DNA of 64,000 bases from Flavobacterium sp. (GCA_018401995.1 JAGYJR010000004.1:62001-126000); one strand, 5' to 3'. Positions 48,513 through 57,081 are shown, counted from the stretch's first letter. Notes: generated by a model from the sequence alone, not told the origin. Numbers and translations are program-made.

Positions 48513-48520
48513 TATTTTTG
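48513..48520 (+). promoter_or_regulatory. Possible -7 element for dusB
   Basis: TATTTTTG, 18 nt before the dusB ATG, fits TAnnTTTG. No TTG lies at standard spacing upstream; the sequence there is poly-A rich. Confidence 0.4.
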
Positions 48521-48538
48521 CAAAAAAATTGAAGCACC

Positions 48539-49534
48539 ATGCCTAAAATTGGTAACATCATACTACCCGATTTTCCTTTATTATTAGCCCCAATGGAAGA
48601 CGTAAGTGATCCACCTTTTCGTCGTTTATGCAAACTTCATGGCGCTGATTTAATGTATTCTGAATTTATTTCTTCGGAAGGATTGATTCGTGATGCGATG
48701 AAAAGCAAGCAGAAATTGGATATTTTCGATTACGAACGACCAGTGGGAATTCAGATTTTTGGTGGTGATGAAGAAGCAATGGAAATGTCTTCAAGAATCG
48801 TAGATGCCGTACAACCTGATTTGGTAGATATTAATTTTGGTTGTCCTGTAAAAAAAGTCGTTTGTAAAGGTGCTGGCGCTGGCGTTTTGAAAGATGTAGA
48901 TTTGATGGTGCGATTAACAAAAGCGGTAATTAAAGGAACAAGTTTGCCTGTTACGGTAAAAACCCGTTTGGGCTGGGATGAAAATTCGATTAATATTGAT
49001 GAAGTTGCTGAGCGTTTGCAAGATATTGGTGTACAAGCCTTAACGGTTCATGCCAGAACACGTGCTCAGATGTACAAAGGGCATTCTGATTGGAGTCATA
49101 TTGAACGTGTAAAAAATAATCCTAGAATTACAATGCCAATTTTTGGAAATGGCGATATCGATTCTCCTGAAAAAGCATTGGAATACAAAAACAAATACGG
49201 CTTAGATGGCATGATGATTGGTCGTGCTGCTATTGGTTATCCTTGGATTTTTAATGAAATTAAACATTACTTCGCTACCGGAGAAAAACTCGCACCACCA
49301 AGCATGAATGACCGAATCGAAGCCGCAAGAAATCACTTAATTTGGAGTATCGAATGGAAAGGCGAACGTTTAGGAATTAACGAAATGCGACGTCATTATA
49401 CCAACTATTTTAAAGGCATTCACGGTTTTAAAGAATACAAACAAAAATTGGTTACTACAGATGGTATCAATCAATTATTGGATGTGTTTACCGAAATTGA
49501 GCAGGTGTATGCGGATTATGTTTTTGAAGGGTAA
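48539..49534 (+). CDS. dusB: tRNA-dihydrouridine synthase (DusB type)
   Basis: A 331-residue FMN enzyme that reduces uridine to dihydrouridine in the tRNA D-loop. Family motifs are 'LLAPMEDVSDPPFRRLCKLH', 'VDINFGCPVKKVVCKGAGAG' with the catalytic Cys, 'ALTVHARTRAQMYKG', 'PIFGNGDIDSPEKALEY' and 'DGMMIGRAAIGYPWIF'. The length and the NFGCP signature fit DusB. It is a single gene followed by a convergent gene across an inverted repeat. Confidence 0.95.
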   Translation: MPKIGNIILPDFPLLLAPMEDVSDPPFRRLCKLHGADLMYSEFISSEGLIRDAMKSKQKLDIFDYERPVGIQIFGGDEEAMEMSSRIVDAVQPDLVDINFGCPVKKVVCKGAGAGVLKDVDLMVRLTKAVIKGTSLPVTVKTRLGWDENSINIDEVAERLQDIGVQALTVHARTRAQMYKGHSDWSHIERVKNNPRITMPIFGNGDIDSPEKALEYKNKYGLDGMMIGRAAIGYPWIFNEIKHYFATGEKLAPPSMNDRIEAARNHLIWSIEWKGERLGINEMRRHYTNYFKGIHGFKEYKQKLVTTDGINQLLDVFTEIEQVYADYVFEG

Positions 49535-49545
49535 ATAAATAACCT

Positions 49546-49633
49546 AACTGTTTTGTCATGCTGAACTTGTTTCAGCATCTTATCTCTTTTAAAATTAAGA
49601 GATTCTGAAACAAGTTCAGAATGACAAACTGTT
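49546..49633. repeat. 88-bp inverted-repeat element between convergent genes
   Basis: Two arms of about 34 bp (49546-49580 and 49600-49633) sharing GTCAT-n-CTGAACTTGTTTCAG-n-ATC and its complement, around an AT loop. The arms differ at a few positions. It sits between dusB and the convergent NTF2-like gene and could terminate transcription in both directions. The sequence type resembles dispersed intergenic repeats known from flavobacteria, but copy number cannot be seen in one window. Confidence 0.75.
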
Positions 49634-49638
49634 ATCAT

Positions 49639-49998
49639 CTACCCATGATATACTCTAGAAAACACAATTTTCCCGTCTTTAATTTCTAAAACTTCTGCAA
49701 CTAACATATCAGCTTCACCTCCCACTTGACGTGTGTATTCCATAAAAACTCGGTCGGTGTTAGCGGTTAATGAAGTTACTTTGTAATGTAACGTTGGCAA
49801 TCTATCAAAAGCGTCTTGCCACCAAACACGCATGGCTTCTTTTCCAATGATTAATCCGTTGGTTTCAGGTTGACGAATTTTTAATTTTGGGCTAAAATGT
49901 TGGGCTTCGTCATCATATAATTCTAACAACTTTTCTAAGTTTTTCGTATTGAAAGCATCAAACCATTTAATGGCGATTTGTTGTAATTGATTGGGCAT
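49639..49998 (-). CDS. NTF2-like / SnoaL-type protein
   Basis: A 119-residue protein of the nuclear transport factor 2 superfamily. Visible features are the N-terminal helix 'IAIKWFDAFNTKNLEKLLEL', 'YDDEAQHFSP', and 'GKEAMRVWWQDAFDRLPTLH', the usual conserved core. The ATG at 49998 gives the normal start. The frame extends upstream, but only through the repeat region at 50022-50039. These folds serve as small enzymes or binding proteins; function is not determined. It is alone between two repeats. Confidence 0.85.
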   Translation of the reverse strand: MPNQLQQIAIKWFDAFNTKNLEKLLELYDDEAQHFSPKLKIRQPETNGLIIGKEAMRVWWQDAFDRLPTLHYKVTSLTANTDRVFMEYTRQVGGEADMLVAEVLEIKDGKIVFSRVYHG

Positions 49999-50021
49999 AA
50001 AGTTTAAAAATTTAAACGCAA

Positions 50022-50039
50022 TCCCGATAGCTATCGGGA
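50022..50039. repeat. 18-bp perfect palindrome
   Basis: TCCCGATAGCTATCGGGA, 23 nt upstream of the NTF2-like start, is exactly self-complementary. It is next to another short inverted repeat (GTTTAAA-AA-TTTAAAC, 50002-50017). It could be a transcription-factor operator or a dispersed repeat. Confidence 0.6.
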
Positions 50040-50056
50040 CGCAAAGGTTGTTAAAC

Positions 50057-50090
50057 AAAAAAAGACACAAAGAAGAATCAATGTGTCTTT
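50057..50090 (-). terminator. Terminator downstream of the pseudouridine synthase gene
   Basis: Stem AAAGACACA / TGTGTCTTT with a loop, and on the minus strand a run of seven U residues follows. It ends the leftward pseudouridine synthase transcript. Confidence 0.8.
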
Positions 50091-50108
50091 GAATTTCATA
50101 AAATGATA

Positions 50109-51002
50109 TTACGCATTTTTCAAGTTAATGATTTCTTGTTCGGTTAAGAACCTCCAATCACCTCTTGGTAAATTTTTCTTGGTTAAACCTGCGAATGTCA
50201 CACGATCTACTTTTAAAACATCGTATTTTAAATGCTCGAAAATTCTACGAACGATTTTTACATTTGAAGTTTTCATTTTCAAACCGATTTCACTCTTTGG
50301 TTGATCTTCAATATAAGTGATTTCTTCTACATAAACTCTGAAGTCATCGATTGTTAATCCTTTTTGAATGCGCTCCAAATCTTCAAATCGCAAGTTTTTA
50401 TCTAAAGTTACTTGGTATACTTTTGAGGAACGCTGGTTTGGAGCCGTGAATTTCTGAACAATTTCAGTATCATTGGTAAACAATAATAGACCAGTAGTGG
50501 TTTTATCCATTCTTCCAACAGGTTGTAAATTTGCTTTGGTTGCATTTCGAACTAAATCCAAAACGTTAACCGAACCTGGGGCATCATCTCCAGCAGTTGA
50601 AAAGTTTTTTGGTTTGTTTAATAAGATATATTCTTTTTTCTCTGGTGTAATATTTACACCGTCAAATTGAACAGAATCGGTTAATTTTACTTTGTAACCC
50701 ATTTCGGTAACCACAACACCATTTACTTTTACATTTCCACTTTGGATGTAAATATCGGCATCTCTTCGGCTACACATTCCCGAATTAGAAATGTAGCGAT
50801 TTAAACGAATTTCATCTGGATTTGATGGTTTTTTTGGTGCTTTTGACGCTTTTGGCGCTTCTTTTGCTGATTCTGGTTTGGTTTTAAACTTTGAAGGCGC
50901 TTTGCGAATAGGTGAATTTCCTCTTGAATTACTATCTTTTTTGTAACCTCCTTGTCTTCCTGAACCTGGACGACTTTTATCGCTATCTTGATGACGTGAC
51001 AT
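50109..51002 (-). CDS. rluB: 23S rRNA pseudouridine synthase, RluB/E/F type
   Basis: A 297-residue protein. A low-complexity basic N-terminal tail (residues 1-70, rich in Ser, Lys and Pro) is followed by an S4 RNA-binding domain ('IRLNRYISNSGMCSRRDADI') and the RsuA/RluB catalytic domain with the catalytic Asp in 'PVGRMDKTTTGLLLFTNDTE' and the motif 'IGLKMKTSNVKIVRRIFEHL'. The start at 51002 (MSRHQ...) is preferred over the ATG seven codons upstream. It is the last gene of a minus-strand group with isoprenoid genes upstream. The exact rRNA target is not set by the sequence. Confidence 0.93.
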   Translation of the reverse strand: MSRHQDSDKSRPGSGRQGGYKKDSNSRGNSPIRKAPSKFKTKPESAKEAPKASKAPKKPSNPDEIRLNRYISNSGMCSRRDADIYIQSGNVKVNGVVVTEMGYKVKLTDSVQFDGVNITPEKKEYILLNKPKNFSTAGDDAPGSVNVLDLVRNATKANLQPVGRMDKTTTGLLLFTNDTEIVQKFTAPNQRSSKVYQVTLDKNLRFEDLERIQKGLTIDDFRVYVEEITYIEDQPKSEIGLKMKTSNVKIVRRIFEHLKYDVLKVDRVTFAGLTKKNLPRGDWRFLTEQEIINLKNA

Positions 51003-51030
51003 ATTATAAACAAATTTTGGCAAAGATACG

Positions 51031-51951
51031 CTAATAACTTGATAGTATTTTCTTTCCGTGAATTAAAACTTCAGGTTCTATCAAAACAATACTAAAAACG
51101 CCTGCTACAATAATAAATTTTAACAAAAGATGTAGCTTCAAAAAACCTGATTTGGATTGAATTTTCCATAATTGCACTACAAAAAACAAGAGTAAGAGCA
51201 AGCTGATATAGAAATACGTATCCATAAACCCTACAAAAAACACATTGGTTAAATAATACACTGGAATTAATGTTCCAATAACCAACAATGTTACCACTAT
51301 TTTAGCCGTTTGTAAACCAAAAACTACTGGAATAGTTTTGTAATCCGCAATTAAATCGCCCTCAACATTTTCTAAATCTTTGATTAATTCTCGAATTAAA
51401 ATCAGTAGAAATAAAAATGTAGCGTGAGCAAAAATGACTTGGTAGAAGTTTTTGTAGTACATCAAAACACCAAAAAAAGGTAAAACAGCCAAAATTGCAG
51501 CAGTTAAATTACCCAACAAGAATATTTTCTTCAATTTATGGGAATAAAACCAAATTAGAAAAATGTAAGTCGAGAAGAATAAAACCGCGCGCCAAGAAAT
51601 AAAAATCATCAAGAAAGCAACAATGAAATTAATTCCGAAATAGACTTTTAATTTCGTTTCCTGACTTACTAAGCGATCAATCATGGCTTTTTTAGGCCGA
51701 TTGATTAAATCCTTTTTTGCATCGTAAAAATTATTGATAATATAACCCGAAGCAATGGCTAAAGTAGATGCTACTACAATTAAGAATAAACGCCAATCCA
51801 AAATAATATCCAAGGCTCGTTTTTCGGGAGCTAAGATAAATATGGCAGAAAGATACTGTGCTAATGCAATAACCCAAATATTGTATCCTCTAATAACTGA
51901 GAAGAAACTGAGGATTTTTTTTAAAAATAATTTGGATTTGCGAGTAAGCAT
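51031..51951 (-). CDS. UbiA-family prenyltransferase (possibly geranylgeranylglycerol-phosphate geranylgeranyltransferase-like)
   Basis: A 306-residue polytopic membrane enzyme with about eight to nine hydrophobic segments. The first Asp-rich motif is 'IINNFYDAKKDLINRPKKAM' and the second 'LIKDLENVEGDLIADYKTIP', as in UbiA enzymes that transfer polyprenyl groups. Its position beside mevalonate kinase and MvaD fits use of isoprenoid diphosphates. Bacterial homologues in this branch are often annotated as GGGP transferase-like, but the acceptor is unproven. Confidence 0.88.
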   Translation of the reverse strand: MLTRKSKLFLKKILSFFSVIRGYNIWVIALAQYLSAIFILAPEKRALDIILDWRLFLIVVASTLAIASGYIINNFYDAKKDLINRPKKAMIDRLVSQETKLKVYFGINFIVAFLMIFISWRAVLFFSTYIFLIWFYSHKLKKIFLLGNLTAAILAVLPFFGVLMYYKNFYQVIFAHATFLFLLILIRELIKDLENVEGDLIADYKTIPVVFGLQTAKIVVTLLVIGTLIPVYYLTNVFFVGFMDTYFYISLLLLLFFVVQLWKIQSKSGFLKLHLLLKFIIVAGVFSIVLIEPEVLIHGKKILSSY

Positions 51952-51959
51952 TTCTCTTG

Positions 51960-52036
51960 AGGTTATGGGTTATGGGTTATGGTAATTGGCATGAGAATAT
52001 AAAACCCATCACCTATTACCAAAAACCTATTACCTA
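51960..52036. repeat. GGTTATG heptamer repeat and imperfect inverted repeat
   Basis: Three tandem copies of GGTTATG at 51961-51982, then about 20 nt, then ACCCATCACCTATTACC and a further ACCTATTACC. The second part is an imperfect complement of the first (about 13 of 16 positions). The element fills the 86-bp gap between the UbiA-type gene and mevalonate kinase. Confidence 0.6.
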
Positions 52037-52037
52037 T

Positions 52038-52976
52038 CTAAAAATTATAAACTACTTCTAATTTATAATCTTTTAAAGATTCTTTTGCTTTGTCTAAATC
52101 TTGGGTAAATCCTAAAATATAACCGCCACCGCCAGAACCGCATAGTTTTAAGTAGTAATCGTTGGTGTCAATTCCTTTTTGCCACACTTGGTGAAATTGC
52201 TCTGGAATCATCGGTTTGAAGTTATTCAAAACCACTTTTGATAGTTGTTTGGTGTTTTCTAACAATGATTTCACATCGCCGTGCAAGAAATTTTCCACAC
52301 AAGCATCGGTATATTTTATGAATTGTGATTTAAGCATATTACGGAAACCGTTGTCTTTTAAGTTTTCCATGAAAATCGAAACCATTGGAGCGGTTTCGCC
52401 CACAATTCCAGAATCAATTAAGAAAACTGCACCTTTTCCTTGTGTGCTTTGTGTTGGAATTCCAGTTGCTTCAATATTATCTTTCGAGTTGATTAAAATT
52501 GGAATACTCAAATAACTGTTCAACGGATCTAAACCAGAACTTTTACCGTGGAAAAACGATTCCATTTGAGAGAAAATCGTTTTTAACTGCAATAATTTTT
52601 CACGTGTTAAATTTTCTAAAACCGTGATTTTATCATTGGCGTATTCATCGTAAATCGCCGCTACTAAAGCGCCACTACTTCCTACTCCATAACCTTGTGG
52701 AATACTAGAATCAAAATACATTCCGTTATTTACATCATTTTGTAATGTTGTCAAATCGAAAGTAACCAATTCAGGTTGCTCGGTTTGCAATTGCTCTAAA
52801 TAAACAACAAACTTTTTTAAACTTTCATTTGACTTAATAGCCGTTTCAGACGAATTTCCATCGTTCTTTAAAGCACCATTATAGAAATTATAAGGAATTG
52901 AAAGTCCTTTCGAATCTTGGATAATTCCGTATTCTCCGAAAAGTAGTATTTTTGAGTAAAAAAGTGGTCCTTTCAT
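52038..52976 (-). CDS. mvk: Mevalonate kinase
   Basis: A 312-residue GHMP kinase that phosphorylates mevalonate. Motifs: N-terminal 'SKILLFGEYGIIQDSKGLSI' (motif 1), ATP-binding 'GYGVGSSGALVAAIYDEY' (motif 2), and C-terminal 'KLCGSGGGGYILGF' (motif 3). A lid-like part 'GKSSGLDPLNSYLS' matches mevalonate kinases. It lies 46 nt from mvaD and is cotranscribed with it. Confidence 0.92.
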   Translation of the reverse strand: MKGPLFYSKILLFGEYGIIQDSKGLSIPYNFYNGALKNDGNSSETAIKSNESLKKFVVYLEQLQTEQPELVTFDLTTLQNDVNNGMYFDSSIPQGYGVGSSGALVAAIYDEYANDKITVLENLTREKLLQLKTIFSQMESFFHGKSSGLDPLNSYLSIPILINSKDNIEATGIPTQSTQGKGAVFLIDSGIVGETAPMVSIFMENLKDNGFRNMLKSQFIKYTDACVENFLHGDVKSLLENTKQLSKVVLNNFKPMIPEQFHQVWQKGIDTNDYYLKLCGSGGGGYILGFTQDLDKAKESLKDYKLEVVYNF

Positions 52977-53022
52977 AAATTTCAGTTTTCTTTTTCAGTA
53001 AACAATGAGTAAATGTACAAAA

Positions 53023-54099
53023 TTAATTTGATTCAGCACCATTCCCAATTTGGTCGCAAATATACTGACCATTTTGACAATGGCCAACTAATTCATCTTG
53101 AATGAATTGCAATACTTTTTCTTTTACATTTTCAGGATATAAAACGTGAACATTGGCACCTGCATCTAAGGTAAAACAAACTGGAATTTGCGTTTCATTT
53201 CTAAACTTCCAAATTTTATTGATAATTTCCAATGTATTGGGTTTCATCAAAATGAAATACGGCATTGAAGTCATCATCATAGCGTGTAAAGTCAAAGCTT
53301 CACTTTCTACGATTTTGATAAATTCTGTTATATTTCCTAATGATAAAATTGCTTTTATTTGGGATAAATTTTCATGCGCTTGCTCAAAACGTCTTTCCGC
53401 ATACGGATGATTGTGCATTAAATCGTGCCCAACCGTACTCGAAACTTGTTTTTCACCTTTATCAACCAATAAAATGGTGTCTTGGTAATTTTTGAAATTG
53501 GAATGAATTTCTGAAAATTCTACTCCAAACAAATCTGAACTTCCGTTAATTTCTGTATGATTTCCCCAAACTACTACTTCGCCTTTGATGCTTCTACACG
53601 CACTTCCACTTCCTAATCTAGCTAAAAAAGATGCTTTGGAATAAAAATAATCATCAGAAATTGTTGGATTAATTGCTTTTTCCAAGCTCATAATATTCAT
53701 TGCCAAAGCTGCCATACCAGATGCAGAAGAAGCAATTCCTGAACTATGAGGAAACGTATTTTGGGTGTCAATTTTAAAATGATATTCTTTTAAAAACGGA
53801 CAATATTTTTCGATTCTTTCGAAGAATTTTTGAATTTTTGGTTTGAAATCTTCTTTTGGCTTTCCTTCAAAAAGCAAATCGAATGAAAAATCATGGGTTT
53901 CCAATTTTTTATTTACTTCCAATTTCGTAATCGTCTTACAATGGTTTAGTGTAAAACTGATTGAAGGATTCGCCGGAATTTGGTTTTCTTTCTTGCCCCA
54001 ATATTTCACTAAAGCAATATTACTAGGCGCACTCCATTCGAAACTTGCTGATTCAATGGAATTATATGTGGTTGCGATAAAATCTTTTTCAGTAAGCAT
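53023..54099 (-). CDS. mvaD: Diphosphomevalonate decarboxylase
   Basis: A 358-residue GHMP-type enzyme that makes isopentenyl diphosphate from mevalonate diphosphate. Motifs: 'SNIALVKYWGKKENQIPANP' near the N-terminus, 'FPHSSGIASSASGMAALAMN' (ATP loop), 'ARLGSGSACRSIKGEVVVWG', and the catalytic Asp region 'CFTLDAGANVHVLY'. With mevalonate kinase, the UbiA enzyme, HMGR and the GYDIA kinase it shows that this organism uses the mevalonate route. Confidence 0.95.
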   Translation of the reverse strand: MLTEKDFIATTYNSIESASFEWSAPSNIALVKYWGKKENQIPANPSISFTLNHCKTITKLEVNKKLETHDFSFDLLFEGKPKEDFKPKIQKFFERIEKYCPFLKEYHFKIDTQNTFPHSSGIASSASGMAALAMNIMSLEKAINPTISDDYFYSKASFLARLGSGSACRSIKGEVVVWGNHTEINGSSDLFGVEFSEIHSNFKNYQDTILLVDKGEKQVSSTVGHDLMHNHPYAERRFEQAHENLSQIKAILSLGNITEFIKIVESEALTLHAMMMTSMPYFILMKPNTLEIINKIWKFRNETQIPVCFTLDAGANVHVLYPENVKEKVLQFIQDELVGHCQNGQYICDQIGNGAESN

Positions 54100-54181
54100 A
54101 GCTTAAAATTTTGACAAAAATACCTAATTTGATTGATTTGTTCTCCTGATATTTCGTTAATTTGCTGATAAATTTAAAAGT

Positions 54182-54658
54182 ATGAAAACTTATCTTCGAA
54201 TTTTACTTTGTGTTGTTATTTGTTTGGCAGTAGGTTATTTGTCGAGCATCACTACGCAATCTAGTATAAAAACTTGGTATCCCACGATTGAAAAGCCTAT
54301 TTTCAATCCGCCAAATTGGGTTTTTGCTCCCGTTTGGACACTACTTTTCATCTTAATGGGAATTGCCGCTGGAAGAGTTTGGAACCAATTGGAAACCAAT
54401 AAAGAATTAGTTAAAAAAGGATTACTATTTTTCGGCGTTCAATTAGCCTTAAATGCTTTGTGGTCGTATTTGTTTTTTGGATTACAAAATATCTTTTTAG
54501 GATTAATTGAAATTATTTTGCTTTGGTTGGTAATTTATGAAACGTATTTAATTTTCAAAAAAATCGATAAAAAAGCTTCTTATTTGTTACTTCCTTATTT
54601 GGCTTGGGTTGGATTTGCAACGATTTTAACCGCATCCATTTTTTGGTTAAACAAATAA
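54182..54658 (+). CDS. tspO: TspO/MBR family protein
   Basis: A 158-residue protein with five membrane helices. Family motifs are 'WYPTIEKPIFNPPNWVFAPV', 'WTLLFILMGIAAGRVW', 'LALNALWSYLFFGLQN', and 'LPYLAWVGFATILTASIFWLN'. TspO proteins bind porphyrins and sterols and respond to stress in other bacteria. It is divergent from mvaD and convergent with the LPP20-like lipoprotein gene. Confidence 0.94.
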   Translation: MKTYLRILLCVVICLAVGYLSSITTQSSIKTWYPTIEKPIFNPPNWVFAPVWTLLFILMGIAAGRVWNQLETNKELVKKGLLFFGVQLALNALWSYLFFGLQNIFLGLIEIILLWLVIYETYLIFKKIDKKASYLLLPYLAWVGFATILTASIFWLNK

Positions 54659-54660
54659 AA

Positions 54661-54687
54661 AAAGCGACTCCATTTCTGAAGTCGCTT
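54661..54687 (-). terminator. Terminator between tspO and the LPP20-like gene
   Basis: Stem AAGCGACT / AGTCGCTT around a 10-nt loop; on the minus strand a run of seven U residues follows the stem. It mainly ends the leftward lipoprotein transcript. Confidence 0.8.
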
Positions 54688-54706
54688 GATATTTAGATGA
54701 AAGAAA

Positions 54707-55291
54707 TTATCTATTTTTAAACTCTTCCATTTCTTTGTTGAATGTTTCTTTGAATTTTTCGTAGTTGTAATCTACTTTCAAACGATCATCAGCAGAAATT
54801 CTATTGTTTAAAGTACTTAACAATGCTGCATTGTTTAACTCAATAGCAATATATGTTTTGTATTTTCCAGTTGCTGTTTTTGTTAATTCTTCACAAATTG
54901 TTTTAGTGCCAGAAATTGACTGATTAATTACCTCACGACTTAAACCTTCATATTTTGCAATGTATTCTTGTTTTCCAGCAGAATTTACATCGTTAAAATA
55001 GTTATCAATAACTGCTTTTAAAGTTACTTCAATTTGTCCAGCTAATTCTAAACGCGCATTACTTAATGCCATTCTTTTAGAATTTGCTTGATCTGGACTT
55101 TCTCCAACACTGTTAGCTCTAAAGAAATCTTTGTCTGTAAAATACTTTGGACCACTACATAATACTTCCACTTTAACTTCTCCTTTAGGAGCGTCAACTG
55201 GAGCATCAACTTTTTTACTTTTACATGATGCTACTCCTAGAGTAACTAATGCTACTAAAACCGATTTTCTTAAAATTGTAATTTTTTTCAT
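54707..55291 (-). CDS. LPP20-like lipoprotein
   Basis: A 194-residue lipoprotein (signal 'SVLVALVTLGVASCKSKK', lipobox Cys about residue 23). The conserved core 'EVLCSGPKYFTDKDFFRANS', 'DQANSKRMALSNARLELAGQ' and 'GLSREVINQSISGTKTICEE' matches the LPP20 pattern (ANA-like alanine-rich helix after a beta-hairpin, then a sheet). It is divergent from the two larger lipoproteins to the right, of which the last is also LPP20-like. Function unknown. Confidence 0.75.
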   Translation of the reverse strand: MKKITILRKSVLVALVTLGVASCKSKKVDAPVDAPKGEVKVEVLCSGPKYFTDKDFFRANSVGESPDQANSKRMALSNARLELAGQIEVTLKAVIDNYFNDVNSAGKQEYIAKYEGLSREVINQSISGTKTICEELTKTATGKYKTYIAIELNNAALLSTLNNRISADDRLKVDYNYEKFKETFNKEMEEFKNR

Positions 55292-55388
55292 AAGATGAAA
55301 TTAATGTTTAACGAATTATTTTTGGTATCATATTTGAAACATTTGTCAATATTAACAAAAAAAACAACTAAAAAAAACGTTTGTTTGT

Positions 55389-55396
55389 TATTTTTG
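55389..55396 (+). promoter_or_regulatory. Possible -7 element for the two-gene lipoprotein operon
   Basis: TATTTTTG, 38 nt before the ATG at 55435, fits TAnnTTTG. No TTG lies at the standard distance. It lies inside the extended open frame from 55381, which argues that 55435 is the true start. Confidence 0.35.
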
Positions 55397-55434
55397 TTTT
55401 AAAATTGCTAAATGAACATCAAAAGTTTTACAAA

Positions 55435-57081
55435 ATGCATGCCAAGAAAATTACTCACTTAAAAACATACTTATTTCTCTTATCTTTTTTTATACTAATT
55501 ACTAGTTGTAGCGTAAAAAATAGCACTTTAAAAAAAGGAGGCGAATTTGAAAAAAACGGAAATTTCAAAGAAGCTTCTGAACTTTATATGAATGTTTTGT
55601 TTCGTAAAAATAACATTCCCGAAGTACAAAATGCTTTGAGAAGAAGTGCTCAATTATATATTTCCGAAACCGCTTTTAGCATTGCAAATAAAAATGAAAG
55701 AAACGATCAAAAAGGTGTTGTAGATGATTATTACAATCTTTCTCAATTTGTAAATAGAGTAAATGCTTTTACTAAAAACATTGATATTGACAGCCAAACT
55801 AAAGCTATTTACCAAAAAAACTTAGCTGTATACCTAAACAATGAATACGACTTAGCTAACAAATATCTTTCAGAAGATAAATTTTCGGAAGCTGAAAACA
55901 CACTTAAAAACATTCAAAAATTTGATTCAAACTACAAAGACACTTCAAAAAAACTTGTTATTGCAGTAAATGAACCTTTGTATTTGAGAGGAGTTGAAGA
56001 ATTCTCTAATAAAAAATATATAGCTTCATACCAAACTTGGAATAGAATTGCAACTAAAGAACCCAATTACAAAGACGTAAAAAACAAACTCCAACAAGCT
56101 TTAAACGAGCGTTACAAAGAAGGAAGTTACTTTTTAATGCAAGAAAACTTCAAAGAAGCCGAACAAGCCTTTTCTGATGTTTCGCAAATTAACAGTTCTT
56201 ACTTAGATGTTAGAAATCTTTACAAAGAAGCTTACAGCGAACCCATCTACAGAAAAGCGATGAAAGATTTAAAAATCGACAAATGTAGAACCGCTTATTT
56301 GGGATTAGAAAACATAATAAACAAATTCAACAGCTACAAAAATGCCGAAGAATTAAAAAATACGGCTTTAAAATGTGCTGAATATCCAATTATTATTGAA
56401 TCGTATCGAACTTCTTCATCAAACGGATTTGAAAGCAGGATTCAGAATGCGGTGATTGAAGATATTCTTAGTAGCAAAAATCCTTTTATAACAGTAATTA
56501 AAGGTGGAACATCAAATAATTCTCCATTATACAACATTAATTCAACACGCCCAACGAACAGCCAATTATCTCGTTATATTAATAATTCGTATGCTAATAC
56601 GAGAGCTAAAGCAATTTTAACGGTTCACATCAACGAATACAAGCTTCAAGAAAACCAACCTAGAGTTTTCAACAGAAATGGTATTGAAGTGAAGCGCATA
56701 AAAGCAAGAAACGGTTCCGATTCTATTGTTGAAAAAGCCGTAACTTATAAAGAGTATGAGCGTCGAAATACTTTGTCATCTAGTATCACTTATAGTTTAA
56801 TTGAAATAAAAACTGGAAAAATTTTGATGCAAAAAACCATTCAAAAAAACGACGAACAAGAAGTTCGCTACGCTAGATACAACAGCAACAATTTGAGTTT
56901 AATTTATCCAACAAGAATGGTTGGTTCTACTTTTAGTAGAGACGATTCTAATTACAAAATTTTGCAAAGTTTATTTCAAACTACAGAAACAATTGATAAC
57001 AAACAATTGAGCGACAACATACTAAACGAATTTAGAAGAAAAATTACAAACGACGTTTTAGTATTTAATCCCGAAGAATAA
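55435..57081 (+). CDS. Lipoprotein with TPR-like repeats and possible CsgG/LpoB-like C-terminal domain
   Basis: A 548-residue lipoprotein; the start at 55435 is taken because it gives a normal signal peptide ending 'FFILITSCSVKN'. Residues about 30-300 are helical repeats ('GGEFEKNGNFKEASELYMNV', 'EAENTLKNIQKFDSNYKD', 'EAEQAFSDVSQINSSYLDVR'). The C-terminal ~220 residues, beginning 'FESRIQNAVIEDILSSKNPF', look like the alpha/beta domain of CsgG/LpoB-type proteins ('NTRAKAILTVHINEY', 'SSSITYSLIEIKTGKILMQK'); this is a similarity judgement without a search. It is coupled to the LPP20-like gene by a TAATG. Confidence 0.7.
   Translation: MHAKKITHLKTYLFLLSFFILITSCSVKNSTLKKGGEFEKNGNFKEASELYMNVLFRKNNIPEVQNALRRSAQLYISETAFSIANKNERNDQKGVVDDYYNLSQFVNRVNAFTKNIDIDSQTKAIYQKNLAVYLNNEYDLANKYLSEDKFSEAENTLKNIQKFDSNYKDTSKKLVIAVNEPLYLRGVEEFSNKKYIASYQTWNRIATKEPNYKDVKNKLQQALNERYKEGSYFLMQENFKEAEQAFSDVSQINSSYLDVRNLYKEAYSEPIYRKAMKDLKIDKCRTAYLGLENIINKFNSYKNAEELKNTALKCAEYPIIIESYRTSSSNGFESRIQNAVIEDILSSKNPFITVIKGGTSNNSPLYNINSTRPTNSQLSRYINNSYANTRAKAILTVHINEYKLQENQPRVFNRNGIEVKRIKARNGSDSIVEKAVTYKEYERRNTLSSSITYSLIEIKTGKILMQKTIQKNDEQEVRYARYNSNNLSLIYPTRMVGSTFSRDDSNYKILQSLFQTTETIDNKQLSDNILNEFRRKITNDVLVFNPEE

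Noticed and set aside
50801..51013. 70-codon minus-strand frame overlapping the start of the RluB-type gene
   Set aside because: It is a frame-shifted reading of the low-complexity basic tail of RluB and has no independent support.
51961..52034. CRISPR array
   Set aside because: Repeat units are only 7-10 nt with no regular spacers and there are no cas genes.
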